NCBI RefSeq assembly: GCF_003668575.1 | Contig: NZ_RCVZ01000003.1 | Location: 404,279 to 468,278 of the forward strand | Reading direction: 5' to 3' | DNA from: Falsibacillus albus | GTDB lineage: Bacteria; Bacillota; Bacilli; Bacillales; DSM-25281 | Length of the DNA: 64,000 nucleotides | Shown here: positions 1 through 8,745 of the stretch, in pieces | How positions within the stretch are numbered: position 1 is the stretch's first letter | How the letters are laid out: each line of letters begins with the position of its first letter | Program-made: the position numbers and the translations under genes | Notes under the pieces: model-generated | What the model was told of the DNA's origin: nothing | Database searches by the model: none | What the model saw: the letters and a program-made list of their open reading frames with translations, nothing else

Positions 1-632
1 TCTACTGCACTTACGCTAACAACTTCAGGTGCAACTGGGTTTTCCGCACGGTATACGAATAGAGCAAATTCGCCACGTGTTACGTTTTCACTTGAGCCAA
101 AGTGAGTTGCAGTTTTACCACCTGTGATGTCATTTGAATAAAGAGCTTTAACATATTGTTCGAATGTATCACTTACATCAGTGAATGGAAGATCTTCACT
201 TCCAGTTAATTTGTAAGCGTTGGCGATAACTTTTGCCATTTCAGCACGAGTCATGAAGTCTGCAGCACCAAAGTGAGTTGCAGATTTACCATCGATGATT
301 CCAGCATCTTTAAGGGCATTTACTGCACCTTGGCCGCGCTCAGGAACATCTGTAAATCCAGCTGCTGGAGCTGATTTTGTGTCAAGGTTCAACGCATTTG
401 CAATCATGATTGCTGCGTCAACACGTTTGATGTTCATTCCAGTACCGAAATGAGTATCAGTCATACCTTGAGAGATATCTTTAGATACTAGGTAATCTAC
501 TGCTTCCTTGTAGCGATCAGAAACGTCTGTGAATCCAGCCGCAGAAGCTGCAGGTGCAATTGCAGATGCTACAACAGCAGCAGTTGCAGCAGTTGCAACA
601 AACTTGCGATAAGACTTAGGTTGATAAGCCAT
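1..632 (-). CDS. S-layer protein, N-terminal part with three SLH domains (runs off left edge)
   Basis: Only the first 210 codons are in the window; the gene continues to the left. The ATG at 632-630 follows a GGGAGG ribosome site. Residues 1-31 form a signal peptide rich in Ala and Val, cut after an ASA-type site. Three SLH repeats follow at roughly residues 33-92, 93-150 and 151-205, each with an FTDV start and a TRAEM/TRGEF-like signature. SLH triplets bind pyruvylated secondary wall polymer, so the protein should sit outside the peptidoglycan. The Ala-rich leader, the SLH-first layout and the long 5' leader resemble known Bacillus S-layer proteins such as Sap/EA1. The crystallisation domain is outside the window, so another SLH-anchored surface protein is possible. 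Confidence 0.88.
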   Translation of the reverse strand, partial: MAYQPKSYRKFVATAATAAVVASAIAPAASAAGFTDVSDRYKEAVDYLVSKDISQGMTDTHFGTGMNIKRVDAAIMIANALNLDTKSAPAAGFTDVPERGQGAVNALKDAGIIDGKSATHFGAADFMTRAEMAKVIANAYKLTGSEDLPFTDVSDTFEQYVKALYSNDITGGKTATHFGSSENVTRGEFALFVYRAENPVAPEVVSVSAV

Positions 633-675
633 TTGTTAGTTCCTCCCTGTTTTGAAAAAAGTTTGATTTAGTTGA

Positions 676-781
676 ATCGATGAAACATCGATCAATTAAC
701 TACAGCAGTCAATAATTCTAAATCCACAAAATCCAACCTATGACGTACGGACCATATATATTCCAAAATTATCTTTGGAAT
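676..781 (-). promoter_or_regulatory. Hairpins in the 5' leader of the S-layer gene
   Basis: Two clean stems lie between the predicted start of transcription and the S-layer start codon: ATCGATG/CATCGAT at 676-692 with a 3-base loop, and ATTCCAAA/TTTGGAAT at 760-781. The leader is AT-rich and holds no gene. Long structured leaders on S-layer mRNAs are known to stabilise the transcript; that role here is inferred. Confidence 0.4.
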
Positions 782-855
782 ATTAATGAATCAAATGACA
801 TATTTGGTTATGTAACTGTAAATTAACAGAAATAGAATTATTAAACTCGTAATCT

Positions 856-883
856 ATTCTATCAAAACGATTGGATTTTTCAA
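856..883 (-). promoter_or_regulatory. Predicted sigma-A promoter of the S-layer gene
   Basis: Read on minus, TTGAAA (883-878) and TAGAAT (861-856) are 16 bases apart. Transcription would start near 849 and give a leader of about 215 bases. Other AT-rich matches are possible in this 690-base gap. Confidence 0.4.
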
Positions 884-1138
884 CTGTTTTTTACAATTTT
901 CTCTATTTATTTCTATTTTTAAAGAATAACTGAATATTTTCCCATTACAACCAAATTACTATGCAACTGGAAAAACAGTTGATAATCCACATTTTCTGAC
1001 AATAACTTAGACGAAATGTCCCAGTAAAGTGTTTCGTGTTTTAATAAAAAAATTCAAAAAACTTGCGACAAATTTCGCGGTTTTGGTAAATTTCACATCT
1101 TATTTATTTCAAATAATTGTTTTAAGAGAAAGTTGCTT

Positions 1139-1225
1139 AGTGTGGAAAATGGGATCAGCGTGACAAGCGAGAGCCGTCAGCGGAGCGATTATACCCACTA
1201 TCCTAGCAAAATGAGCATCCTGTCG
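1139..1225. repeat. Decayed copy of the 173 bp intergenic element
   Basis: Fragments such as gagcatcctg and ggagggctaacc resemble the better preserved element at 34469-34641. It lies between the S-layer leader and the terminator of the polysaccharide genes. No reading frame is seen. Confidence 0.3.
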
Positions 1226-1247
1226 GAGGGCTAACCTTTCTTTAAAC

Positions 1248-1296
1248 AAAAAAAGCTGTACCCACCCCCGATAGCTATCGAGTTTGGATACAGCCT
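1248..1296 (-). terminator. Rho-independent terminator after the O-antigen ligase-like gene
   Basis: On minus, a GGCTGTATCC/GGGTACAGC stem, with an internal CGATAGCTATCG palindrome, is followed by seven T. It closes the minus-strand polysaccharide genes 24 bases after the stop. Confidence 0.75.
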
Positions 1297-1319
1297 TTAC
1301 TTACTTTACTATTTTATTT

Positions 1320-2684
1320 TTAGAATTGCTCCTGATTTTTATGCAGGAACCCGACCCCGACGGCTGCAAGGATCCAGAAGATCACGTTCAGCTGCGGGAT
1401 GAAGATCAGGTTATTGGACAGATTCTGCACCATGAATGTCGCACCGCCGACAAAGAGTCCTGCGGCAATCACTTTTCCAAGCGTGTCCTGTCTGAAATAT
1501 AGAGCTGCAATCTTCAAATAGTACACGATATAGATGAACAAGAAAGCTAAAATACCGAAGATCCCGGTTTCAGCTGCTACCTTTAAATAAGAATTGTGGA
1601 CGGAATATTTATCATAACCGATATCAAGTTCCGGATATTTCTCCGTGAAGTCTTTATAACGGACATAGTAGTTCCCCATGCCGACACCCAATACCGGGTT
1701 GTCCTTAAACATGTACCAGCCCGTTTTCCACAGGGTGACACGAGAGACGACGGCCTTATTCGTTGTCGCATCCTCAGGTGTCTGCTCCTGCTCGTCGTTG
1801 TTTTCCACATCTGTGCCATCACCGGCATTATGGTGCGTTGCATGCTTTTTGAATACCAATTCTTCCATCGCGTAAATGGCCGAATTTGTCCGTGACTGCA
1901 CGTCCGGAAGGAAGTAGACAACGACTGCCAGCACGACAAACGCAATCAATACATGAGGCTTGAAGAATTTCTTCACGAACGTTTTCGGCATGATGATGAT
2001 GATCAAGACAAGTCCACACGCCATTGTCATCCAAGCAGAACGGGTATACGTCAAGATGACGTTGATGACATAGATGCCATAGAAAGCGAACATTAACAGC
2101 TGAGCCGTTTTATTTTTGAAGTAAACAACCGCCAGTAAAAATAAGGTCGGGATGACGATGTTTAAATAGGACGCATAGTAGTTCGGGTTGATCAACGTCG
2201 AGTCGACCCTTCCCTTTGCTTCCTTCAATGCATACAATCCTGCCTTATTCAGCGAGTAGTTGAACACGTATTGAAGGACACCGAACAAACCAACGATGAG
2301 TGCTGCCAACAAGAAAGAGATGGCAAAGTTTTTGTACTGTTTTTTCGTAAAATCAACTTTTGCAACGATAAAGAAAAGAAATACATAGGACAAGTAGCGG
2401 GCCAACTCCATCACAGCAGGACCGTAGCTAACTGCTTTCACCATTGAGATGACGGCAATGATGAAAAAGGCGGCAAATGCAATCGCAAACCATTTAATCG
2501 GCAGCGTATTGAATTGGAGCCTTCCATTGATATAGTCCCATAAGAAAATCAGCACCAGGATCGGGATCGAGATGACCTCGACTGACACTGGGATGGGACC
2601 GATGTATGTTTTGAAATACATGAGCGGGACAACAAACAACATGATTAAAATTGTATAATATGTGAGTGAATTCTTGTGAGACAT
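1320..2684 (-). CDS. O-antigen ligase/polymerase-like membrane protein (Wzy_C family)
   Basis: A polytopic membrane protein of 454 residues with about 11 hydrophobic segments. Between residues 262 and 358 lies a large external loop with an acidic low-complexity stretch (about 285-308). The loop ends in GVGMGNYY (333-340) and HNSYLKVAAETGIFG (363-377), the conserved signature of the O-antigen ligase/Wzy_C family. Such enzymes polymerise or transfer lipid-linked oligosaccharides on the outer face of the membrane. The start has AAAGGAG ten bases upstream. It is the last gene of the minus-strand sugar cluster, so it probably polymerises or ligates the SLH-binding wall polymer or a glycan on the S-layer. 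The exact acceptor cannot be read from sequence. Confidence 0.85.
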   Translation of the reverse strand: MSHKNSLTYYTILIMLFVVPLMYFKTYIGPIPVSVEVISIPILVLIFLWDYINGRLQFNTLPIKWFAIAFAAFFIIAVISMVKAVSYGPAVMELARYLSYVFLFFIVAKVDFTKKQYKNFAISFLLAALIVGLFGVLQYVFNYSLNKAGLYALKEAKGRVDSTLINPNYYASYLNIVIPTLFLLAVVYFKNKTAQLLMFAFYGIYVINVILTYTRSAWMTMACGLVLIIIIMPKTFVKKFFKPHVLIAFVVLAVVVYFLPDVQSRTNSAIYAMEELVFKKHATHHNAGDGTDVENNDEQEQTPEDATTNKAVVSRVTLWKTGWYMFKDNPVLGVGMGNYYVRYKDFTEKYPELDIGYDKYSVHNSYLKVAAETGIFGILAFLFIYIVYYLKIAALYFRQDTLGKVIAAGLFVGGATFMVQNLSNNLIFIPQLNVIFWILAAVGVGFLHKNQEQF

Positions 2685-2766
2685 GTTTGGTTAATCTCCT
2701 TTTTGGGTTTCCATATACATTTAACAACATACACGATACCTTTTTCGAAAACAACAACTAATTTTT

Positions 2767-3867
2767 TCAATTTATTTTTTCTTTATATACTTTCCAGATA
2801 AGTGCGGCCAAATGGTCGAGTGAAAAATGGGAAACGGCATGATCCCGAAGCTTTTCTCCCTTTTCTGTTAAAGTGCCGCTATTCCATTCGTTATATGCGG
2901 CATCGATGGCTTTGGCATATGCAGAAGCATCACCGACCGGGACGATCCAGCCCTTATCCCCGCTGTCGATCAACTCATGAACCCCGCCGACATCCGTCGT
3001 AATGATAGGCACCTGTTCGTTCGCAGCCTCTAAGAGCACTAACGGAAAGCTTTCACTATAGGATGCCAGCAATGAGAGATCTGAAATTGTGAAAATTTCC
3101 TTCACATCTTTGCGGAATCCTGCCAGCGTCACACGATCCTGAAGTTTTAGGTCACGGATTTCCCCTTCTAACTCTTCACGGATAGGTCCGTCGCCGACGA
3201 GCAATAAATGGATATTGGGATTATGTAATCGCTTCAATGCGTCGAATACAATTTCGTGTCCTTTCACAGGATGCAGTCTGGCCGTCATTGTCAAAATCAT
3301 GGCTTGTTCCGGCAGATTCAGTTCTTTCTTTTTATCTAGGGCAGCAGGCAGCGGCTCGGAAAAATCAATTCCATTATAAACCGTTTGAATTTTTTCATCA
3401 GGAATCCCGAATTCCATCAAGTTGTCCTTAAATCGCTGAGACACAGCGAAAAAGTAATCGATTTTGCGGATGGCGGATAGGTTCAGTTTGGTGAATACCC
3501 ATCCTTTTAGTCCGGACTTCATGAAATCAAGCTTCGGATCGCTGTGGATGGTCGTCATCCAGACAGCATTCAGCTTTTTTTTGATCCATGAGGCGAAAAG
3601 ATTCGCCCGTGGACCATGCGTATGGAGAATATCGAATTTTTCTTCATTGATGAAAGAAACAAGGCGACTTAGAATGCTCAAGTCATAGCGGGAGTTCTGC
3701 TTGAATAGCTCAACCCTGACGCCGGCTTGTCTTGCTTCTTCCGCCAATGATCCTTCCTGAAAGACGATCAAGCATACTTGTTCCTTCGGCAGTTTTGATA
3801 AGAGGGTGACGACGTGCTTTCGTGAACCGCCCGTTTCTCCGCCGCTTATCATATGAACCACTTTCAT
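2767..3867 (-). CDS. Glycosyltransferase family 4
   Basis: A 366-residue GT-B fold glycosyltransferase. The N-terminal half starts MKVVHMISGGETGGSRKHV, typical of GT4 acceptor domains. The C-terminal half carries HPVKGH, LLLVGDGP and the nucleotide-sugar-binding E-x7-E motif in SYSESFPLVLLEAANEQVP (near residues 268-286). It lacks membrane spans and should work at the inner face of the membrane, adding one sugar to a lipid-linked precursor. AGGAGG lies 8 bases before the ATG. A hairpin separates it from the upstream tagA-like gene, so it may have lower or separate expression. The donor sugar is unknown. Confidence 0.88.
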   Translation of the reverse strand: MKVVHMISGGETGGSRKHVVTLLSKLPKEQVCLIVFQEGSLAEEARQAGVRVELFKQNSRYDLSILSRLVSFINEEKFDILHTHGPRANLFASWIKKKLNAVWMTTIHSDPKLDFMKSGLKGWVFTKLNLSAIRKIDYFFAVSQRFKDNLMEFGIPDEKIQTVYNGIDFSEPLPAALDKKKELNLPEQAMILTMTARLHPVKGHEIVFDALKRLHNPNIHLLLVGDGPIREELEGEIRDLKLQDRVTLAGFRKDVKEIFTISDLSLLASYSESFPLVLLEAANEQVPIITTDVGGVHELIDSGDKGWIVPVGDASAYAKAIDAAYNEWNSGTLTEKGEKLRDHAVSHFSLDHLAALIWKVYKEKIN

Positions 3868-3906
3868 TCCATTCCCTCCTAACGAAACGTACCTTTAACA
3901 TGAATG

Positions 3907-3949
3907 AAGCTGATCCATGAACCGTTCCTTTCATGCATGGATCAGCTTT
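3907..3949. terminator. Intergenic hairpin between the tagA-like gene and the GT4 gene
   Basis: AAGCTGATCCATG and CATGGATCAGCTT are exact inverted arms around a 17-base loop. There is no good T tract on minus, so it may be an RNA-processing or attenuating hairpin and not a full terminator. Confidence 0.45.
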
Positions 3950-3953
3950 AGAT

Positions 3954-4667
3954 TTATTTCGAACGAAGCACCCTTAATAAAAATTTCGGAAGGGCCAGCT
4001 GTCTTTTGAATCTTTGCGGCTCCTTCATCAATCGATAAAACCACTCAAGTCCCAAGTTCCGGAAAAATGCAGGTGCCCTTTTCACATGGCCGGCAAATAC
4101 GTCGAAGCTTCCCCCTACTCCCTGATAGACAACGGGATGAAGCTCATCCATATGCTTTCGGATCCACAGCTCCTGCCTAGGGCTTCCCATCGCGACAAAC
4201 AAGAGGTCTGCCTTGGCTTCATTGATTTTGTTGACGACTTTCTGTTCATCCTTTTCATAGCCATTTTGAATGCCGGCTATTTGAATCCCTGGATAGGATG
4301 CATGGATGTTTTCCGCTGCTTTTTGGACGACCTCTTCCTTTGCACCGTACAAAAAGACTTTTAGACTATCATCGGCAGCAAATTTCAACAGGCGTGCCAT
4401 CATATCGACGCCGGTCACCCGGGATGAAATGCTGCCTTTTTTCATCTTGGAAGCCAGGAGAATCCCCACTCCATCCGGAATTTGATACGTTGCCCCGTTG
4501 ATCAAGTTCATCAGCTCCGGATCTTTTTCCGCTGCCATGACCTTCTCAGGGTTGACCGCAATGATCGTGGATTTCTCGCGTGCCTGAATTCGTTTTTTCA
4601 AATCAGCTATGATTTCTTCGTAATCCATCGGAGACACATTGACCCCGAAGTACTGTTCTTTTTCCAT
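3954..4667 (-). CDS. tagA: WecG/TagA/CpsF family glycosyltransferase (GT26), N-acetylmannosaminyltransferase-like
   Basis: Taken from the ATG at 4667 this is 237 residues, the usual TagA/WecG length. The longer frame reaching 4751 has no ribosome site and overlaps the upstream gene. Family marks are AVNPEKVMAA near residue 41, PDGVGI near 70, FLYGAKEEV near 109 and MGSPRQELWIRKH near 165. Characterised members move ManNAc from UDP-ManNAc to an undecaprenyl-linked GlcNAc, the second step in wall teichoic acid or secondary wall polymer synthesis. The upstream gene encodes a UDP-ManNAc dehydrogenase whose stop lies 8 bases away, so the two genes are probably co-translated and share a sugar. The symbol follows the family; the true polymer may be the SLH ligand and not teichoic acid. 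Confidence 0.85.
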   Translation of the reverse strand: MEKEQYFGVNVSPMDYEEIIADLKKRIQAREKSTIIAVNPEKVMAAEKDPELMNLINGATYQIPDGVGILLASKMKKGSISSRVTGVDMMARLLKFAADDSLKVFLYGAKEEVVQKAAENIHASYPGIQIAGIQNGYEKDEQKVVNKINEAKADLLFVAMGSPRQELWIRKHMDELHPVVYQGVGGSFDVFAGHVKRAPAFFRNLGLEWFYRLMKEPQRFKRQLALPKFLLRVLRSK

Positions 4668-4675
4668 CGTTATCC

Positions 4676-5950
4676 CTACTCCTGGATTGCTTTCAAGTTC
4701 GTCAAATCTCCGATTCGGTAGATCAGCAACTCTTGAAGATCCGGCACACAATTTTTCGTATCAAAAATGACCGGTGATTTCATTTGCTTGACGAGTGCAT
4801 CCCCATTTAAGTTTTTAAATTCGTTATGGTCAGCCAATACAAGCACCAAATGTGCCCCATCGATCGCATCTTCGAAAGTATCAAGCTTAAAGGAAACTTG
4901 TTCGTCGCGTACATGAGGATCGTAGACGCTGACATGATAGCGTGTGTTGTCCACCAAATCTTTGGCGATATCCAATGCCGGACTTTCGCGGACATCATCA
5001 ATGTTTCCTTTGTACGTCAATCCGAACACGGCGATTTTTGGATTTTCCAGTTCGCATGTCAAGCGATTCACTTGCTCAATGACAAAATGAGGCATCGAGT
5101 TGTTGATTTTTCGTGACGTTTGGATAAGCGGAGATTCCTCCACCGCTTTTTCAACGATGAAATACGGATCGACCGCAAGGCAATGTCCGCCTACGCCAGG
5201 TCCCGGCTGGTGAATATTGACGCGTGGATGCTTATTCGCAAGTTCGATCACGTTGTGTGCATTGACGCCTAACTTGGCAGAAATCTTCACAAGCTCATTG
5301 GCAAGGGCGATATTGACATCACGGAATGTATTTTCCATCAGCTTGGACATTTCAGCAGTGACGGCTTCCGTCTCGATGACATCCCCTGTGACGACAGCAC
5401 GGTATACATCCCCTGCTTGCTTCGACGCTTCTGGAGAGATGCCGCCGACGATGCGAGTATTTTCAATCAATTCGATCAAGATCCTTCCTGGAAGGACGCG
5501 TTCAGGGCAGTGAGCCAAGTGAACATCGGTATATGGATCGAAACCGTGTTCTTGAATGATCGGTGCTACGACATCATCCATCGTACGCGGCGGTATCGTA
5601 GATTCGACAATGACCACATTCCCTTTTTTCAAATAAGGAAGGATTGCTTTCGTCGCATTCACGACGTAGTCGACATTCGCTGTATAATCATCATGAATCG
5701 GTGTTGGAACGGCAATGATGAAAGCATCTGCATCCTCTGGAGACGTCGCCCCACGAAGCTTTCCGTTTTCAACGACTTCCTTCACTAGCTCCGGAAGACC
5801 GACTTCTTCAATGTGGATTTCACCTTTATTTAATAAATCAATGACTTTTTGATTAACATCTACACCAACTACTTCATAGCCGGCTCTAGCAAAAATAGCA
5901 GAAGTAGGCAGCCCAATATAGCCTAAGCCTACGACACAAATTTTCTTCAT
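4676..5950 (-). CDS. wecC: UDP-N-acetyl-D-mannosamine dehydrogenase (WecC-like)
   Basis: A 424-residue nucleotide-sugar dehydrogenase. It has the NAD fold GLGYIGLPTS (8-17), PTPI (82-85), ESTIPPRT (116-123), HCPERVLPG (147-155) and the catalytic cysteine C257 in GGHCLAVDPYF. The HCPERVLPG form and the overall match are those of the UDP-ManNAc to UDP-ManNAcA branch, unlike the UDP-glucose dehydrogenase at 60490. The ATG at 5950 has GAGG about ten bases upstream; the longer TTG start at 5971 lacks one. It heads the minus-strand gene set, diverging from csaB. ManNAcA residues occur in SLH-binding wall polymers of some Bacillaceae, which fits the context. No UDP-GlcNAc 2-epimerase gene is in the window. 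Confidence 0.87.
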   Translation of the reverse strand: MKKICVVGLGYIGLPTSAIFARAGYEVVGVDVNQKVIDLLNKGEIHIEEVGLPELVKEVVENGKLRGATSPEDADAFIIAVPTPIHDDYTANVDYVVNATKAILPYLKKGNVVIVESTIPPRTMDDVVAPIIQEHGFDPYTDVHLAHCPERVLPGRILIELIENTRIVGGISPEASKQAGDVYRAVVTGDVIETEAVTAEMSKLMENTFRDVNIALANELVKISAKLGVNAHNVIELANKHPRVNIHQPGPGVGGHCLAVDPYFIVEKAVEESPLIQTSRKINNSMPHFVIEQVNRLTCELENPKIAVFGLTYKGNIDDVRESPALDIAKDLVDNTRYHVSVYDPHVRDEQVSFKLDTFEDAIDGAHLVLVLADHNEFKNLNGDALVKQMKSPVIFDTKNCVPDLQELLIYRIGDLTNLKAIQE

Positions 5951-6041
5951 CGTATATGAACCTCGCTTCAATGGTTTTAAGTTTTTTGCGACAATTTCTT
6001 ACATAGTATAGCAGATGATAAAAAAGGATGCATCTACTACA

Positions 6042-6070
6042 TTGCTAGTAATAGCTAGTAGTGATAAAAT
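6042..6070 (+). promoter_or_regulatory. Predicted sigma-A promoter of csaB
   Basis: TTGCTA (6042-6047) and TAAAAT (6065-6070) are separated by 17 bases. Transcription would begin near 6077, just before a terminator-like hairpin. Confidence 0.55.
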
Positions 6071-6084
6071 AAAGTTTGATTTTC

Positions 6085-6114
6085 AGGTGCACTTTGGTCT
6101 GCACCTTATTTTTT
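6085..6114 (+). terminator. Terminator-like hairpin in the csaB leader (possible attenuator)
   Basis: AGGTGCA (6085-6091) pairs with TGCACCT (6100-6106), and TATTTTTTG follows. It lies between the predicted promoter and the csaB ribosome site, so it could cut off transcription before csaB. A second small stem, GTCGGA/TCCGAC, overlaps the run just after. Confidence 0.5.
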
Positions 6115-6153
6115 GTCGGATTTCCGACAATTATTATAAGGAGGAACACTTCT

Positions 6154-7266
6154 TTGAAATTCGTTATTTCAGGCTTCTATGGTCTTGGAAATACTGGCGA
6201 TGAAGCCATCCTAGAGGCGATCATTGATAATTTAAGAGATGAATTTGATAATCCAGAAATTACCGTTTTCTCACTATCACCGGAGCAAACGGCAAAGGAA
6301 CATAATGTAAAATCCGTGTATCGAGCATGGAGACATGATAATAAAGGGAAAATAAAGGCATTAAAAGAGGCTGACCTGCTTATCAGCGGGGGCGGCGGTC
6401 TCCTACAGGATTCCTATCCAACCAAGTTTTTATTCGGTCCCCTTCCTTATTATTTGCTCATTGTTTTATTGGCAAAGCTTTGCGGGACAAAGGTCATGTT
6501 CTTTTCCCAAGGGATCGGCCCCGTCACTTCCACTTGGGGCAAGATTTTGATGAAAATGGCCAATATGGCTGACTTCATTACCGTCCGCGACCAATATTCC
6601 AAGGATTTGGTCCATAAACTAGGCGTCAATAAACCGGAAACCGTGGTTACATCCGATATTGTCTTTGCCTTTAAACCAAAGCCGGACGACTCTTGCTTCA
6701 AATCTCTTCCATTAAAAGGGGATGAGAAACTCGTCGCTGTGTCAGTGCGTCCTTGGTTCGACCAGGTGAAACAGTTCGAGCAGGTGGGACAAATTCTGGA
6801 CTATATTATTGAAGAAAAAAATGTGACCCCTGTTTTTGTTCCGATGGAAGGCCATCATGATAAAAATGCCAGCGAACGGGTAATGAAACATATGAAGCAT
6901 GCGGATCGCTGCCTGATGCTTGGGACAGACTATACGCCAAACCAATACTTGAACTTTATCGGAAATTGCAATTTGACGATTGGCATGAGGCTGCATGCAT
7001 TAATCTTTTCTACTTTAATGGGCGTGCCTCATATCGGGTTGAGCTATGATAAAAAGGTAGAAAGCCTGCTGAAGCGCAGCGGGATGTGGGATTATTCCGC
7101 AGTCCTCGAAGAAATCGACGTCGAGGAATTGAAAAAGAATGCTGTCCATCTATTGGACAATCATAGTGAAATGTCTCAGTTGGTTAAGGGCAATTCAGAA
7201 AATATGCGTCAGGAAGCATTGCGAAATATTACGCTTTTAAAAGAAAACTTTGTGAAAAATCGATAG
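6154..7266 (+). CDS. csaB: CsaB, polysaccharide pyruvyl transferase
   Basis: A 370-residue protein that begins at TTG 6154, nine bases after AAGGAGG; the frame is open further upstream but without a ribosome site. It starts MKFVISGFYGLGNTGDEAIL, the mark of the CsaB/WcaK pyruvyltransferase family, and keeps SGGGGLLQDS and GMRLHALIFS. CsaB adds a pyruvyl ketal to the terminal ManNAc of the secondary wall polymer, which makes the ligand for SLH domains. Seven SLH proteins lie in the same window, so this gene decides whether they can be held at the surface. It sits at the divergence point of the sugar cluster and is followed after 13 bases by a GT4 gene. Confidence 0.93.
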   Translation: MKFVISGFYGLGNTGDEAILEAIIDNLRDEFDNPEITVFSLSPEQTAKEHNVKSVYRAWRHDNKGKIKALKEADLLISGGGGLLQDSYPTKFLFGPLPYYLLIVLLAKLCGTKVMFFSQGIGPVTSTWGKILMKMANMADFITVRDQYSKDLVHKLGVNKPETVVTSDIVFAFKPKPDDSCFKSLPLKGDEKLVAVSVRPWFDQVKQFEQVGQILDYIIEEKNVTPVFVPMEGHHDKNASERVMKHMKHADRCLMLGTDYTPNQYLNFIGNCNLTIGMRLHALIFSTLMGVPHIGLSYDKKVESLLKRSGMWDYSAVLEEIDVEELKKNAVHLLDNHSEMSQLVKGNSENMRQEALRNITLLKENFVKNR

Positions 7267-7279
7267 GAGGTTTCACCCT

Positions 7280-8449
7280 ATGAAAGTATTAATAGCAACG
7301 GCCTATGACTACCCTCATGCCGGCGGTTTGTCGACGCACGTAACAACCTTAAAAGCAGGGCTTGAATCATTGGGCCATGAAGTGGATGTCCTTTCATTTT
7401 CAAATGTGCCTCCAACACTTCGAAAAGTTTATGCACAGGGCCCCAGCTTCCTTTTGAATAAAGTGAAAAAAGGAAAGGGAATCGTCTGGTCACATAATGT
7501 GCGTAAAAAAATGTTGAAAGCCTTGATCGAAAAGAACCGTCATAAACAGTACGATATCATCAACGCCCAGGATCCTTTCACGGCACTTGCCGCTATTGAA
7601 ACAGGAATCCCGACCGTCGCTACCGTACATGGCTATATGACATTTGAATCGATCAGCAAAGGCTCCATGGATGAAGGAAGCCAGGAAGCCAATTATATGA
7701 AGGAAATTGAACGGAAGGCTTATAAAGGTGCACGTAAGATCATCACCGTCGACCAACGCCTGAAGGATTATGTGAAAGATGAATCCGGGATCGAAGCAAC
7801 CGCAATCCGGAACTTCATCGACATCCATAACTTCAAGCCTGATAAAGATAAAAAAGCGGAATTCCGCCAAAAGCATCAAGTCTCTCAGGACGACGAAGTA
7901 TTATTTGTCCCTAGACGATTGACAAAAAAGAACGGCGTCATCTATCCGGCCATGGCTATGTCGAGGATTCTTGAAAAGCATCCGAATGCGCATTTGATTT
8001 ATGCCGGCAGCGGAGAAGCGATGAATGAAATTAAAAGAATCGTGGAAGAAAACAAGCTGCAGAAAAACGTGACATTGCTTGGTGCGATCCCTCACGACCA
8101 AATCAAAGAATATTACGCACTGTCCGATATTGTGTTGGTGCCAAGCGTCCATTCTGCAGGGGTCGAGGAAGCGACATCGATTTCGGCTCTTGAAGCAATG
8201 GGCTCAGGCTCGCCGTTGGTTGCATGTGCCGTCGGTGGGCTGAAGGAAATCGTCAACCATGAAGAAGATGGTCTGCTGGTGGAAGAAAAGAATGTAGAGG
8301 AATTGGCGGAAGCCGTCATTGAGCTTCTTGACGATCCGGCCAAGGGTGAACGCTTCGCAGATCGTGCCCGCACGAAGATCGAAGAAGAATATTCGCACAT
8401 TGCCGCTGCACAAAAATATGAATCCATTTATAAAAGTGCATTAAAATAA
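7280..8449 (+). CDS. Glycosyltransferase family 4
   Basis: A 389-residue GT-B glycosyltransferase with a glycine-rich N-terminal acceptor motif in MKVLIATAYDYPHAGGLSTH. The GT4 C-terminal domain has FVPRRLTKKNG, LIYAGSG and the E-x7-E motif within VEEATSISALEAMGSGSPLV. The start follows AGGAGG at good spacing, 13 bases after csaB, so the two form an operon. It is cytoplasmic or membrane-associated. By context it builds the polymer that CsaB pyruvylates, but donor and acceptor are not visible. Confidence 0.88.
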   Translation: MKVLIATAYDYPHAGGLSTHVTTLKAGLESLGHEVDVLSFSNVPPTLRKVYAQGPSFLLNKVKKGKGIVWSHNVRKKMLKALIEKNRHKQYDIINAQDPFTALAAIETGIPTVATVHGYMTFESISKGSMDEGSQEANYMKEIERKAYKGARKIITVDQRLKDYVKDESGIEATAIRNFIDIHNFKPDKDKKAEFRQKHQVSQDDEVLFVPRRLTKKNGVIYPAMAMSRILEKHPNAHLIYAGSGEAMNEIKRIVEENKLQKNVTLLGAIPHDQIKEYYALSDIVLVPSVHSAGVEEATSISALEAMGSGSPLVACAVGGLKEIVNHEEDGLLVEEKNVEELAEAVIELLDDPAKGERFADRARTKIEEEYSHIAAAQKYESIYKSALK

Positions 8450-8502
8450 ATTAAAACTGAAGTAAGGCATATGCCTTGCTTTCGTTTTATTTTTAAACTT
8501 TT

Positions 8503-8648
8503 GGCTCTTTTCGTAAAGTTTGTTGCTATTCATCAAAGATTTCGTTAGGTTGATTTCTGCTGCTGGATACTCTTACCTTCCGCTCCAACCAACATCATAT
8601 GATGAGTTATTCTAACAGTTAAAAACAATAAGCTTTTAGAAAAGAGCC
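8503..8648. repeat. MITE-like element with inverted ends, with a short nested repeat
   Basis: The left end GGCTCTTTTCGTAAAG and the right end, read on minus as GGCTCTTTTCTAAAAG, form imperfect inverted ends 146 bp apart. Inside, 8548-8593 is a 46 bp remnant of the 173 bp element (ggttgattt ... ccttccgctcc). No gene is present. The same left end occurs alone at 28292. Confidence 0.5.
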
Positions 8649-8745
8649 TATATTTTCGGCTCTGGAAGGTTTATCTTGATCGGAAAGCCCTTCTTTCTCC
8701 GATCATTAATATCCAACAGAGCCATACTTAAGAAGGTGCTTACTT

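Noticed and set aside
1284..1502. 72-codon plus-strand frame over the end of the O-antigen ligase-like gene
   Set aside because: It overlaps the terminator and the antisense of a real gene, with no support.
6076..6153. In-frame N-terminal extension of CsaB from 6076
   Set aside because: It has no ribosome site and runs through the leader hairpin, while TTG 6154 has AAGGAGG and a family-like start.
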